Shown here: positions 17,844 through 26,439 of the stretch, piece by piece
How positions within the stretch are numbered: position 1 is the first letter of the stretch
Layout of the letters: each line of letters opens with the position of its first letter
DNA from: Streptomyces violaceoruber
GTDB taxonomy: Bacteria; Actinomycetota; Actinomycetes; Streptomycetales; Streptomycetaceae
Direction of reading: 5' to 3'
Assembly: GCA_000720805.1 (NCBI GenBank)
Contig: JODI01000032.1
Location: 1-64,000, forward strand
DNA: 64,000 bases
Translations under genes and position numbers: made by a program
The notes under the pieces: generated by a model
The model's input: the letters and a program-made list of their open reading frames with translations, nothing else
Told to the model about the DNA's origin: nothing
Database searches by the model: none

Positions 17844-19856
17844 TCAGTCGGCGGTCCGGGCCGGGTCGGCCGTCACCTTCCGCAGCAGCGGGCCGCTGAC
17901 GCCGATGGCGGCGAACATCGCCAGTGCCCCCACGAGCACACACACGACCAGCTCCACGGCACCCGGGGTGTTGATCGTGGCGCCGGCCGCCTTGTTGAGC
18001 TGGTAGGAGCCGTACACCCCCGTCGCGGTGGTGCCGCCGGCCAGGACGACCAGCGGGAGGACCGTCTCGCGGACCCGGGCCCGGTCGAGCACCTTCAGCG
18101 GGGTGCCGGCCAGCCGCAGCAGGCCGTACACGCGCCGCCGGTCGAGGACGTTCGCGGCCGCCGTGAGGCCGGCGGAGGCGGTGGCCAGGACGAAGCTCAG
18201 GACCAGGGTCGCGGTGCTGACGTCGGAGATGCGGTCGGTGACGACACGGTCGGAGGCGGTCGCGTAGTCCGCGGTGTAGGGCGGATGTCCCGAGCCGACG
18301 GCGGTGAGGACGGTGACGGCGGTGTCGATCCGCGCGGGGCCGCCGGTGACCTGCGCGACCACGCCCGGGCTGCCGCCCAGGAGGCTGTCGTACTCGTCCT
18401 CCCGCACGACGTCCACGGTCGCGGTGACACCCGCCCGGTGCAGCAGGGTGCGGGCCTCGGTGGCGGCGGTCCGGGCCTCGGCGGCGTTCGCGGTGATCAC
18501 CGCGACCTGGTCGCGGTACTCGGAGCCGACGCCGCCCAGCATGCTCACCGAGAAGAACCCGGCCGCGAACCCCGCCAGCACCAGGCCGCTGACGGTGCGC
18601 CAGGCGCCGCGCGGGTCGTCGCTGAGGCGACGCGCGGCCAGGAGAGCCGCGGGACGGCGGGCGAAGCGTCCCGCGGTCCGGCCCAGCCGGTCCACCACCC
18701 ACGGGCCGAACAACCAGAACGCGCCGTAGAACACCAGCAGCAGGACGAGCAGGTCCCGGCCCTTGAGCTGGTCGCCGCTGCCGGTGGACTGCCAGATGTA
18801 GCCGACGGCCGCCACGAACACCACCAGGCGGATCAGTCGGGTGCGGCGCGGGTTCGCCTGCTGGGCCACGCCGAGGGGGGAGGTCGCCACCTGACGCAGC
18901 ATCGACACCGCGCTGACCGTGATGAGCGCGGTGACCGTCAGGACGACCGCCGCGAACCAGGCGCTCCCCACCCAGAGTTGGCCCGTGTACCAGGTGCCGA
19001 CGCCGTACGGCACCCTGGCCAGCGCGGGCAGCAGCGCCACGTAGGCGAGCGCGCCGGCCACAGCCCCGGCCGCGCCGACGCCCGCCGCCTCCACCGCGGT
19101 CATCGCGAGGATCTGCCGCGGGGTCGCCCCGGCCAGCCGCAGCGCGGCGAGCCGCTGTTCACGCCGGGCCGCCCCGAGCCGTCCGGAGGCCGAGGACAGC
19201 ACCACCACGGGCATCGCCAGCAGCACCACACCCAGCAGGGCGCTCGTCCGGTCGAAGCTCGTGAACATGCTCGCCTCGGTTCCGGAGAACCCGGAGACCA
19301 CGGCCCGGTCGGCCTGTCCCTCGTCGTAGTAGGCCGCGCCCTGCGCGCTCGCCGCGGCCATCGCGGGGTCGGCCGGCGCCCGCCCCACCACGGCCACCAA
19401 CTCGTCCGGCGAGGCGAGGCCGGCGGCGCCGATCGTGCCGTAGGACGCCACCTTCGGGAAACGGCCGGCGAGTCGGCTCGCGGGCAGCCGGTGCAGCAGC
19501 TCGGCCAGGGCGGGGGAGACGTACACCGCGCCCTGCTTCGGGAAGGCTCGCAGACCGGGTGGGGCGGGGGTCGGCCCGCGGTCGGGCAGCTGGGCCAGGG
19601 AGACGACGGTGAGGGGCTCGTGACGGACGTACGTCGTGGCGAGGGCCTGGACGGCGGTGCCGTGCCGGTCGGGCTCGGGCGTGCGCCAGGCCGTGTGATC
19701 CGCGCGGGTGCCGGAGCCGAGGGTGGCGGCGATCATCACCAGCAGGACGCACGCGCCGACGGCGGCGGCCCCGGCCGCCAGCAGCCGGCTCTGCAGACCG
19801 CGGCGGCCGGAGGACCGGGCCAGGTGCCAGGTCAGAGGGAGGACGGGGGAACGCAT
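17844..19856 (-). CDS. FtsX/MacB-like ABC transporter permease
   Basis: A 670-residue membrane protein of the FtsX-like permease family, with an N-terminal TM helix, a long extracytoplasmic domain (about residues 55-205), a three-helix FtsX block (about 215-370), and a repeated second block at the C-terminus. It pairs with the ATPase encoded just upstream (19954-20637). Such systems move lipids or lipoproteins, or sense and resist cell-wall antibiotics. I chose ATG 19856, preceded by GGAG; an ATG at 19907 lies inside a repeat and is less likely. Confidence 0.85.
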   Translation of the reverse strand: MRSPVLPLTWHLARSSGRRGLQSRLLAAGAAAVGACVLLVMIAATLGSGTRADHTAWRTPEPDRHGTAVQALATTYVRHEPLTVVSLAQLPDRGPTPAPPGLRAFPKQGAVYVSPALAELLHRLPASRLAGRFPKVASYGTIGAAGLASPDELVAVVGRAPADPAMAAASAQGAAYYDEGQADRAVVSGFSGTEASMFTSFDRTSALLGVVLLAMPVVVLSSASGRLGAARREQRLAALRLAGATPRQILAMTAVEAAGVGAAGAVAGALAYVALLPALARVPYGVGTWYTGQLWVGSAWFAAVVLTVTALITVSAVSMLRQVATSPLGVAQQANPRRTRLIRLVVFVAAVGYIWQSTGSGDQLKGRDLLVLLLVFYGAFWLFGPWVVDRLGRTAGRFARRPAALLAARRLSDDPRGAWRTVSGLVLAGFAAGFFSVSMLGGVGSEYRDQVAVITANAAEARTAATEARTLLHRAGVTATVDVVREDEYDSLLGGSPGVVAQVTGGPARIDTAVTVLTAVGSGHPPYTADYATASDRVVTDRISDVSTATLVLSFVLATASAGLTAAANVLDRRRVYGLLRLAGTPLKVLDRARVRETVLPLVVLAGGTTATGVYGSYQLNKAAGATINTPGAVELVVCVLVGALAMFAAIGVSGPLLRKVTADPARTAD

Positions 19857-19893
19857 CTGAGGTCTCCGGAGGTGGGTCGGCACGAGGGGGCTT

Positions 19894-19957
19894 CGGACAT
19901 CGGCCACGAGCCCCTTCGGGCTCGACGGACATCCGCCACGAGCCCCTTCGGGCTCAA
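19894..19957. repeat. Two tandem 32-bp repeats, each with a hairpin
   Basis: Two consecutive 32-base units (19894-19925 and 19926-19957) differ at only two positions. Each contains GAGCCC-CTTC-GGGCTC (19908-19923 and 19940-19955), a 6-bp GC stem with a tetraloop. They fill most of the gap between the ABC ATPase and permease genes and overlap the ATPase stop codon. They could attenuate permease expression or stabilise mRNA. Confidence 0.8.
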
Positions 19958-20637
19958 GCGACGGTGTACTGGCTGTGGTTGGTGATCCGGCCGTCGCGGA
20001 CCTGGAGGATCCGGCCGCAGTGGGCGGCGACGTCGGCGTCGTGCGTGACCACGACCAGGGCGGCGCCCTGCTCGCGGGTGACGGAGGTCAGCAGTCGTAC
20101 CACCTCGGTACCGGTGGTCTGGTCGAGGGCGCCGGTGGGCTCGTCGGCGAAGACCACGTCCGGCTCGACGGCCAGGGCGCGGGCGATGGCGACGCGCTGG
20201 GCCTGCCCGCCGGACAGCTGTCCGGGCCGGCGTTTCTCCAGCCCGTCGAGACCGAGCGGCGCGAACCAGCGGCGGGCCCGCTCGACGGCCTGCCGGCGGG
20301 GGGTGCCCTCCAGCATCAGCGGCAGCGCCACGTTCTCCTCGGCGGGCAGCTCCGGCAGCAGCTGGCCGAACTGGAACACGAACCCGAAGCGTTTGCGACG
20401 CAGGGCGCTGAGCCGGTTCTCGCCCAGATCGTCGATGCGGTCACCACGCAGCAGGACCTGGCCGCCGTCCGGCCGGATGATCCCGGCCAGGGCGTGCAGC
20501 AGGGTGGACTTCCCGGAGCCGGACGGACCCATGATCGCCAGCGAGTCCCGCTCCCCGACCTCGACGTCCACACCGGCCAGCGCGGTGGTGGAGCCGTACT
20601 TCTTCACGAGGCCGTGACCGGCCAGAACGGTGCTCAT
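19954..20637 (-). CDS. ABC transporter ATP-binding protein (MacB/LolD type)
   Basis: A 227-residue nucleotide-binding subunit: Walker A GPSGSGKST at residues 37-45, signature LSGGQAQR, Walker B with VVFADEPTGALD, and the switch His in VVTHD. The ADEPTGALD sequence places it in the MacB/LolD/FtsE group that works with FtsX-type permeases, and the next gene downstream encodes one. Its stop codon lies in the second hairpin repeat. About 76 bases separate it from the DUF4333 gene upstream. Confidence 0.93.
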   Translation of the reverse strand: MSTVLAGHGLVKKYGSTTALAGVDVEVGERDSLAIMGPSGSGKSTLLHALAGIIRPDGGQVLLRGDRIDDLGENRLSALRRKRFGFVFQFGQLLPELPAEENVALPLMLEGTPRRQAVERARRWFAPLGLDGLEKRRPGQLSGGQAQRVAIARALAVEPDVVFADEPTGALDQTTGTEVVRLLTSVTREQGAALVVVTHDADVAAHCGRILQVRDGRITNHSQYTVA

Positions 20638-20713
20638 GATGCGCTGTGTCCTCTTCGTTCTCTTCGTGCTTCGTACTCTTCGTCTCTTCCTGGCCTTTCT
20701 GGCCTTTCTGGTT

Positions 20714-21082
20714 CTAACGCTCGAACTTCCAGGTGACGGAGTCGCTCGTGGCCCTGACGACGGTGACGGGGATGTCCACTCTCTCGCCGTCGCTCTTCCT
20801 TCCGGTGCAGACGACGGTGGCGCCGGCCACCGCCTTGAGGCCGGAGGGGCAGGTGACGTCGGCGACCTTGTCGCCGACCCAGGGCAGCGGGTGGTACTTG
20901 CTGCGGGTGCGGGCCTCGACGATGTTGTTCGCGAGGGCCTTGTGGCCGCCGACGGTGACGGTGTCGTACCGGTCCAGGGCGGTGGTCGACTCGGTCCCGG
21001 ACAGCAGATGGGTGCCGATGCCGAAAGCGGCGGTGACGGCGACGGCGCCGCCGACGGCGCCGACGAGGAACCTGCGCTGCAT
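20714..21082 (-). CDS. DUF4333 secreted or membrane-anchored protein
   Basis: A 122-residue small protein with an N-terminal hydrophobic segment (about residues 6-24, signal peptide or anchor) and a DUF4333 domain whose two conserved cysteines are Cys78 and Cys92 (VTCPSGL and VVCTG). Function unknown; the family is exported in actinobacteria. AGGAG precedes ATG 21082. It lies directly upstream of the ABC ATPase gene and may be the first gene of that operon, acting as an exported accessory. Confidence 0.75.
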   Translation of the reverse strand: MQRRFLVGAVGGAVAVTAAFGIGTHLLSGTESTTALDRYDTVTVGGHKALANNIVEARTRSKYHPLPWVGDKVADVTCPSGLKAVAGATVVCTGRKSDGERVDIPVTVVRATSDSVTWKFER

Positions 21083-21292
21083 CACGTACTCCTGGTTGCT
21101 CCGGCAATGCCCCGACGGGGGAGGAAGTGGCTTCACTCTCGCCCGCGGGCACGGGTGCGCGCCTCGGCCGTACGGCCACCGTGCGCGGGTGGCTCCCTCG
21201 GCCGTTCGGCCGATCCCGTGGTGCCGGTCCTGGCCGCCCCTCTCACCCGGGCCTGCCGGGCCTGCCGGGGCCCTGCGCGACGCGCAGGTGCG

Positions 21293-21419
21293 CTGCCGGG
21301 AGCACATGGAGGAGGCGATCGCACAGGTCCGGCCGGGCGCGACCACCGCCGACATCGTCCAGATCCGGCCGCGCGTTGAGGAGTTGGGCGTTCAACGCCT
21401 GACAGCGGTCAGCGCTTGA
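21293..21419 (+). pseudogene. Possible gene remnant (M24-peptidase-like fragment)
   Basis: A natural-looking stretch of about 40 codons (REHMEEAIAQVRPG..) ends at a stop that overlaps the 3' end of the convergent methyltransferase gene. The RPG-T element resembles aminopeptidase-P/M24 proteins, but the fragment is far too short for one and has no convincing start signal. It may instead be chance; confidence is low. Confidence 0.25.
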
Positions 21420-22215
21420 TGCCCACCGCGCCGTACAAGGACACCGGACCGTCGCCTTCCGGCTCCTCGCCCGGAGCGGGGCGCCAGTGGGACAGGGACA
21501 CGATCCCCGGCTCCCACACGTCGAGTCTCGTGAAGAAACGGCTCAGTTCGGCGTGTGAGCGGGCCACGAGCGTCACTCCGCTCGCCGTGTACGCCGCGAT
21601 GCCCTTGCGCACGTTGTCCGGATCGAAGTCCGCCGTCATCGCGGACAGCACCAGACAACTCCCCGGTGCCAGCGCGTTCACCAGGGTGGCCACGAGGTCG
21701 TGGGCGCCGTCCTCGTCGGCGACGAAATGCAGCAGGGCGATCAGCGACAGGGCGACCGGTCGGTCCAGGTCCAGCACCGAGGCGGCCTGTTCGAGGATGC
21801 GCTCCGGCTCCCGGGCGTCGGCCTGCACGTAGTGCGTCACCCCTTCGGGCGTGCCGCGCAGCAGGGCCTCGGCATGGGCGAGCACGATCGGATCGTTGTC
21901 GACGTACACGACCCGGGCGTCCGGCGCGACGGACTGGGCGACCTGGTGCAGATTGGGCTCGGTGGGGATGCCGGACCCGATGTCGAGGAACTGACGGATT
22001 CCCGTCTCCCGTACGACCGCACGCGTGACGCGCTCCATGAACCGGCGGTTGGCGCGGGCGTGCCGTGGGGCGTCCGCCTGCATCGCCGAGATCTGCCGGC
22101 CCAGTTCCTCGTCGACCGGGTAGTTGTCCTTGCCGCCGAGGAACCAGTCGTACACCCGGGCCGGATGCGGCCTGCTCGTGTCGATGCGCTGGACGGCCGA
22201 CTCGGTCCCGGTCAC
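21409..22215 (-). CDS. SAM-dependent methyltransferase, DUF574 type (second copy)
   Basis: A 268-residue paralogue of the protein encoded at 14556-15368, sharing the YDWFLGGKDNYPVD opening, glycine loop DIGSGIPT and VYVDNDPIV. Start GTG 22215 has GGAGGAGC upstream; the open frame extends to 22401 but without natural sequence. The substrate is unknown. It is a lone gene at the edge of the accessory patch, and similar methyltransferase genes are scattered through Streptomyces genomes. Confidence 0.88.
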   Translation of the reverse strand: MTGTESAVQRIDTSRPHPARVYDWFLGGKDNYPVDEELGRQISAMQADAPRHARANRRFMERVTRAVVRETGIRQFLDIGSGIPTEPNLHQVAQSVAPDARVVYVDNDPIVLAHAEALLRGTPEGVTHYVQADAREPERILEQAASVLDLDRPVALSLIALLHFVADEDGAHDLVATLVNALAPGSCLVLSAMTADFDPDNVRKGIAAYTASGVTLVARSHAELSRFFTRLDVWEPGIVSLSHWRPAPGEEPEGDGPVSLYGAVGIKR

Positions 22216-22526
22216 ACGGTGCTCCTCCGCTCGACGAGCCCTGCCCGGTGGCCGGGCAGGGCGTGCGAGCAGTCTGACACGATCACGCGGCGCGGCGGAG
22301 ACAGTCTTCGGCCACCTGTTCGTCCAGCATCGCCCGCACCAAATCGGCGGCGAGCACGGCCGGTTCGGTGTTCCCGGCCGGCTCCATCGAGGAACCACCA
22401 ACGCCGCCGATCCTGTTCGGGAGCATCGTTCATCACGACCGGTGACCGAAGCCCCGCAGGCGGCATCTGTCCCCTGAACTGTCGCATTCTCGCCGCCTGT
22501 TCAGCCAAGAAGGCATTCGACGTCCC
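22216..22526. other. Intergenic stretch with one tiny open frame
   Basis: A 34-codon minus-strand frame (22387-22283) reads like natural protein (MEPAGNTEPAVLAADLVRAM..) but has no clear ribosome-binding site and no family match I can recall; it may be the tail of a lost gene. Nothing else is evident. Confidence 0.35.
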
Positions 22527-22755
22527 ATGCCCCCGGTCAACCCGCCGATGCTGCCCCGGCTCGACGAGTTGGAGGACGACCTGGTCGCCCGCCGTCAGCA
22601 TGCGAACGCCCAGGGCTGGAAGGGCGAGGGTAGGCATCGAGCTGGCCCTGACGTTCCTGCGCTCCAAGCTGGCCCGGGTTCACCGATCTCAGCTGCTGCC
22701 CTCGGTGAAACCGAGCATCCCCTCCATGTCTCACAGCCAACTCACAACCGAGTGA
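22527..22755 (+). pseudogene. Frameshifted remnant of a mobile-element-type protein
   Basis: The first part reads naturally from 22527 (LPRLDELEDDLVARRQ..GWKGE) and the second continues in another frame from about 22627 (VGIELALTFLRSKLARVHR). Joined, these resemble a short protein or C-terminal helical segment seen with Streptomyces integrases and transposases, as far as I remember. One frameshift near 22620 separates them, so it is inactive. It sits at the left edge of the sigma/ABC operon. Confidence 0.4.
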
Positions 22756-22905
22756 TCAGCGGCGCGGCCACCAGAGGGAGGCCACGTCACTCGACTTCCC
22801 CAGAGGTCGCATCGCGTTGATCTACTCCGGCCTCGATGAGTGGGGACTGCGAGGAGGCGTCAAGGACATCGACAGCTGAGGACACCAGGAGCCCTTGGTC
22901 CACAA

Positions 22906-23499
22906 TCAGGAAGGATCTCCGGCTGTAGTACGTGGGCCTCGGCTGACGTAGGCGGCGGTTCCGGCGGCGGTGAGTACCGCTGCGACCACGGCAGCGGGCC
23001 GGCTGTCGGAGGCCTGTGTCTGCCAGGTCAGCGCCTCCCCGGCGGTGCCCATGCCCGGGAAGGCCGCCGCGCCGAGCGTCCACCCGAGAGGCAGGAACCA
23101 CGAGCGAGCGGTGCCGACCGTGGCCGTCCCCAGGGCGGTCAGGCCCAGCAGGCCGGCCGCGTCGCGGACGACACATCCGAACGGCCCGAACCGCGTGCCG
23201 GTGAGCAGTGTGGCCAGCAGCAGCATGAGCACGCATCCCAGGGCCGTGGCCAGGTGGGACATCCGCAGCCATCCCCACGGCCTCGCCGCCGTGCGGTCCA
23301 GGGTGTCGTCGGGGCCTGAGAGCGTGATGGTGGCGACGGCTACCAGGAACAGGACCGTCAGGGCGAGTACGGTGCTGCTCACCTCGCCCTTGACGCTGAA
23401 GGCCGTCGCCAGCAGCCACGCGATGGCAGTACCCGCGGCGGCCGCGCCGAGCGCCGCCGGCACCTGGCGCGAGCGGACGTAGAGCGTCAGTCCTGTCAT
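22906..23499 (-). CDS. Membrane protein, last gene of the sigma/ABC operon
   Basis: A 197-residue integral membrane protein with about five or six hydrophobic helices and no recognised motif. Its ATG overlaps the stop of the preceding membrane protein gene (ATGA), so it is translationally coupled as the fifth gene of the ECF sigma operon. It is most simply an additional permease-like subunit of the ABC transporter encoded upstream. A short linker (about residues 62-72) contains Ser-Gly-Pro-Asp-Asp. Confidence 0.75.
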   Translation of the reverse strand: MTGLTLYVRSRQVPAALGAAAAGTAIAWLLATAFSVKGEVSSTVLALTVLFLVAVATITLSGPDDTLDRTAARPWGWLRMSHLATALGCVLMLLLATLLTGTRFGPFGCVVRDAAGLLGLTALGTATVGTARSWFLPLGWTLGAAAFPGMGTAGEALTWQTQASDSRPAAVVAAVLTAAGTAAYVSRGPRTTAGDPS

Positions 23500-24806
23500 C
23501 GGGCGCCTCGGCTCAGGAGATCGGTGGTGTCCTGGCACTTCTGGGCGGCCTGATAGACGGCGACAACCCGGGCTTCGGCCTCGGCTCGCGGCAGTGCCTG
23601 CAGCCCCTTCCAGAGCTTGACGGCGTCCGGGTCATCGAATTCGAGGCCCTCGGGACCGGCGGTCGGCTCCCGGTCGAGCAGCCAGTGGGCCGCAGCGGTG
23701 GCGACTGTGAAGTTCCGGTTGTCTCCGCAGCTGAGAGGGCCGGTGAACACTCCGGTGAGCATCGTCGGTTCGAGCCGTCCCGGGTGGGCGAGGTGACCAT
23801 GCTTGTCGACCGTGATCCTCATCAGCGCGGTGTCGGCCCGCGACCTCGGTGACGTAGGAGGAGAGAACGTGGAGGTGTCCTCATGTGCCTCGACGACCGA
23901 TGTCTTCGTCAGGAGTTCCAACGCGTGCCGGGCCTTGGGGGTCACCTCGGACAGCAACCCTTCGTGCGCCCGGCTGACGCAGACCCGCGGAGTGTCGTCG
24001 GTGCACACCAGTTCCTGGGCGACCGGGTCGAGCATCCCTCGGTCGTAGGCATCGCCGGTCGGCACCACCAGGGCCGTGGCCGTAGCCCCGATGGCCAGCG
24101 GCAGCAGCGCGGCGAACGCGAACTTACGGTTCTGGACGGCGAAGAGCACGACGCCGGCCACCGCGACCGCGGCCATCCAGAGTGCCTGGGCGGCGCTGAC
24201 TCCGCCGTCGACGGTGTCGTAGTCGCTGAACATGCCCATCCCCATGGCCGGGGAGAACGCCGCCGTGAATCCGCCGTCCGGAAGGGCGTGGGGCGCGAGC
24301 ATCAGGAGCGCGAAGCCGATCACGGCCAGCGCGGGTGCGGTGGCGAGCGCCGGCACCAGGCGTCCGACGGCCAACCCGAGCCAGACCGAGGCGATCATTG
24401 CGACCAGCCCGACGGCCACGACGACAAACGCGGCCGGCGGCAGGTAGCGCGCCGTGTCGGCGATCCGTGGTGCCGCCGCGAGGAGCGTGACCAGGTAGGC
24501 GACCAGCACCGCCAGGGCCGTCGTGGCCAGGATCGGCACCATGCGCTGCGCTCTCGGGCGGGGCACGGCGGCGAGCAGTTCGGCGACGTTCGCCCGGTGC
24601 TCGCGATAGGACTGCCAGGCGCCGGCGGCCATCGCAAGGGGCGAGAGAACCGCGAGGTATTCGCGCTGCGTCATGGCAAGCGCCATCCACCCCGTGGACC
24701 ATCGCCCCGCCGTGGCGTGGAGGACGATCGTGCTGGCGACGGCGATGGAGAGCGCGGCGCCGAGGGCGGCCGAGCGCCGGAGCTCGATGCCGAGGATGCG
24801 GTTCAT
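23496..24806 (-). CDS. ABC-type permease-like membrane protein with soluble C-domain
   Basis: A 436-residue protein. About seven membrane helices occupy residues 13-250, then a predicted extracytoplasmic domain of about 185 residues (255-436) with four cysteines (in LVCTDD, RVCVSR, LSCGDN and QKCQDT), likely two disulfides. The N-terminal half resembles ABC-2-type permeases; the ectodomain is not one I recognise. It is coupled at both ends by ATGA overlaps, with the ATPase gene before and a small membrane protein gene after. The ectodomain could be the signal- or substrate-binding part of the system. Confidence 0.8.
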   Translation of the reverse strand: MNRILGIELRRSAALGAALSIAVASTIVLHATAGRWSTGWMALAMTQREYLAVLSPLAMAAGAWQSYREHRANVAELLAAVPRPRAQRMVPILATTALAVLVAYLVTLLAAAPRIADTARYLPPAAFVVVAVGLVAMIASVWLGLAVGRLVPALATAPALAVIGFALLMLAPHALPDGGFTAAFSPAMGMGMFSDYDTVDGGVSAAQALWMAAVAVAGVVLFAVQNRKFAFAALLPLAIGATATALVVPTGDAYDRGMLDPVAQELVCTDDTPRVCVSRAHEGLLSEVTPKARHALELLTKTSVVEAHEDTSTFSPPTSPRSRADTALMRITVDKHGHLAHPGRLEPTMLTGVFTGPLSCGDNRNFTVATAAAHWLLDREPTAGPEGLEFDDPDAVKLWKGLQALPRAEAEARVVAVYQAAQKCQDTTDLLSRGAR

Positions 24807-25597
24807 GCGTTGCTCCGGTGCTGGCGCAGGAGCGCGGAGTAGCCGCGCTCCGCAGGGCTGTCGCCCGCGTCGCCCTGCCCGCCGCGGGCGATCAGGTCGT
24901 CGGGGGTGCCCTGGAAGAGGAGTCGGCCTTCGTTCATGAGGATGACGTCGGTGCAGGCAGCGACGACGTCCTCGACGAGGTGGGTGGAGACCAGGACACA
25001 GCTGTCGGCGCCGAGGTCACGCAGCAGGTCGCGGAAGTCGAGACGTTGTTCGGGGTCGAGTCCGACGGTGGGCTCGTCGAGCAGTAGCAGTTCGGGGTCG
25101 TTCACGATGGCCTGGGCGATGCCGGCCCGGCGGAGCATGCCGCCGGACAGGGTCTTCATCTTGGCGTCGGCCTTGGTGGTGAGATCCACCCGATCGATCG
25201 CGCGTTGTACGGCGTCGGGTATCGCGGTCTTGGGCATTTCCTTGAGCCAGGCCATGTACGCGATGAACTCGCGGACGGTGAACCGCGGGTAGAAGCCGAA
25301 CTCCTGTGGCAGATACCCCAGTTTGCGACGCACCTCGCGCAGGTCGGCACGGCCGTCCACCTGTGCACCGAGCAGCGTCAATGAGCCGCCGGCGGGCTTG
25401 ACGACGGTGGACAGCGCGCGCATCAGCGTGGTCTTGCCGGCGCCGTTCGGGCCGAGCACACCGTGCACGCCGGCAGTCAGCGTCAGGTCGAGTCCGTCGA
25501 CGGCCAGGTGCCGGTCGGCCCGGACACGCAGTTCTTTTGCGTGGACGAGCCAGGGATGAAGGGTGGGAGCCGTTTCGGCAGCGCGCACCGCTCGCAT
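24803..25597 (-). CDS. ABC transporter ATP-binding protein (ABC-2 type)
   Basis: A 264-residue ATPase: Walker A GPNGAGKTT at residues 49-57, signature LSGGM at 150-154, Walker B LLLLDEP at 170-176, switch His206. The YLPQEFGFYP Q-loop region is typical of ABC-2 exporters in sigma-factor or resistance operons. Start ATG 25597 has AGGAGA upstream. It follows the anti-sigma gene by about 40 bases and overlaps the permease gene by ATGA. It would power a transporter made with the downstream membrane proteins and perhaps the anti-sigma membrane domain. Confidence 0.93.
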   Translation of the reverse strand: MRAVRAAETAPTLHPWLVHAKELRVRADRHLAVDGLDLTLTAGVHGVLGPNGAGKTTLMRALSTVVKPAGGSLTLLGAQVDGRADLREVRRKLGYLPQEFGFYPRFTVREFIAYMAWLKEMPKTAIPDAVQRAIDRVDLTTKADAKMKTLSGGMLRRAGIAQAIVNDPELLLLDEPTVGLDPEQRLDFRDLLRDLGADSCVLVSTHLVEDVVAACTDVILMNEGRLLFQGTPDDLIARGGQGDAGDSPAERGYSALLRQHRSNA

Positions 25598-25638
25598 GGG
25601 TCTCTCCTGTTGATCTGTAGATCCTGTTGATGGGGGGG

Positions 25639-26439
25639 TCAGTTGCCACTGGCCAGGCGGCGGAAGTGCGTGGCGGCGAGCGGTGTGATCGCGGCAAGGG
25701 CCACGGTGGCCACCACCCAGTCGGCGGTGCTGCCCGGCTGCAGTACCGGGGACAGGGACTGGGCCGCCACACTCGGCAGCAGGACTGCCGCGGACCAGAC
25801 CACCGCGAGTCCGATCGCCGCGCGCCGTACGCCGATGAGAGCGCCGAGCACGAGGGTGGCCCCCGTGAACGCCAGGCACGGCAGCAGGGTGAGGGCCAGC
25901 GAGGTTCCGGTGCTCACACCCGCCACCAGCAATGCCGGAAGCACGACGACGAGCACCGCGAGCGTCCGCCGCAGCACCATGGCCAGGCCGGCTGCCGGTG
26001 TGGTGGCGATCAGTTCCCAGGCGGGGTCGACCCGCCGGCTCCAGGCCACCGCGACGCCGGGCAGCGGAGCCACCGGGGCCAGCAGCAGTACGAGCGACGG
26101 CAGGCTCGGCTCGGCGGAGTCCAGGAGTACGCCACAGCCCAGCACCGCGACGGTCACCGCGAGCCAGGGCAGCAGCGTCCACGCGAGCCAGCGTCGGTGC
26201 ACGGCCGCTGCTGGTGTGCGTTGCCGGGTCGGCGACGGGCTCGCCTCGATCGCCTGGCCGAGCGAGACGGCGACACCGGCGAGCAGATCCGTCGTGGCAG
26301 GGGTGGCCTTGGCGGCCAGTGACTCACGGCAGTTGGCACACGTGTCGAGATGGACCTCGATCGACCAGAGCGCGGCGTCGTCGAGTCCGTGCCCGCCCTC
26401 CGCGTAGCGGGCCAGGGTCGTGGTGGTGGGATGAGTCAT
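25639..26439 (-). CDS. Zinc-finger anti-sigma factor fused to a permease-like membrane domain
   Basis: A 266-residue protein. The N-terminal anti-sigma domain carries the zinc motif His30-xxx-Cys34-xx-Cys37 (ZAS type). After a linker come about six membrane helices (residues 85-255). The membrane part is unusual: a single TM helix is normal for ZAS anti-sigmas, whereas here the block with RRVDPAWELIATTP looks like an ABC-2 permease. Its ATG overlaps the sigma stop (ATGA). I infer that it holds the ECF sigma at the membrane and couples release to transporter state. Confidence 0.8.
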   Translation of the reverse strand: MTHPTTTTLARYAEGGHGLDDAALWSIEVHLDTCANCRESLAAKATPATTDLLAGVAVSLGQAIEASPSPTRQRTPAAAVHRRWLAWTLLPWLAVTVAVLGCGVLLDSAEPSLPSLVLLLAPVAPLPGVAVAWSRRVDPAWELIATTPAAGLAMVLRRTLAVLVVVLPALLVAGVSTGTSLALTLLPCLAFTGATLVLGALIGVRRAAIGLAVVWSAAVLLPSVAAQSLSPVLQPGSTADWVVATVALAAITPLAATHFRRLASGN

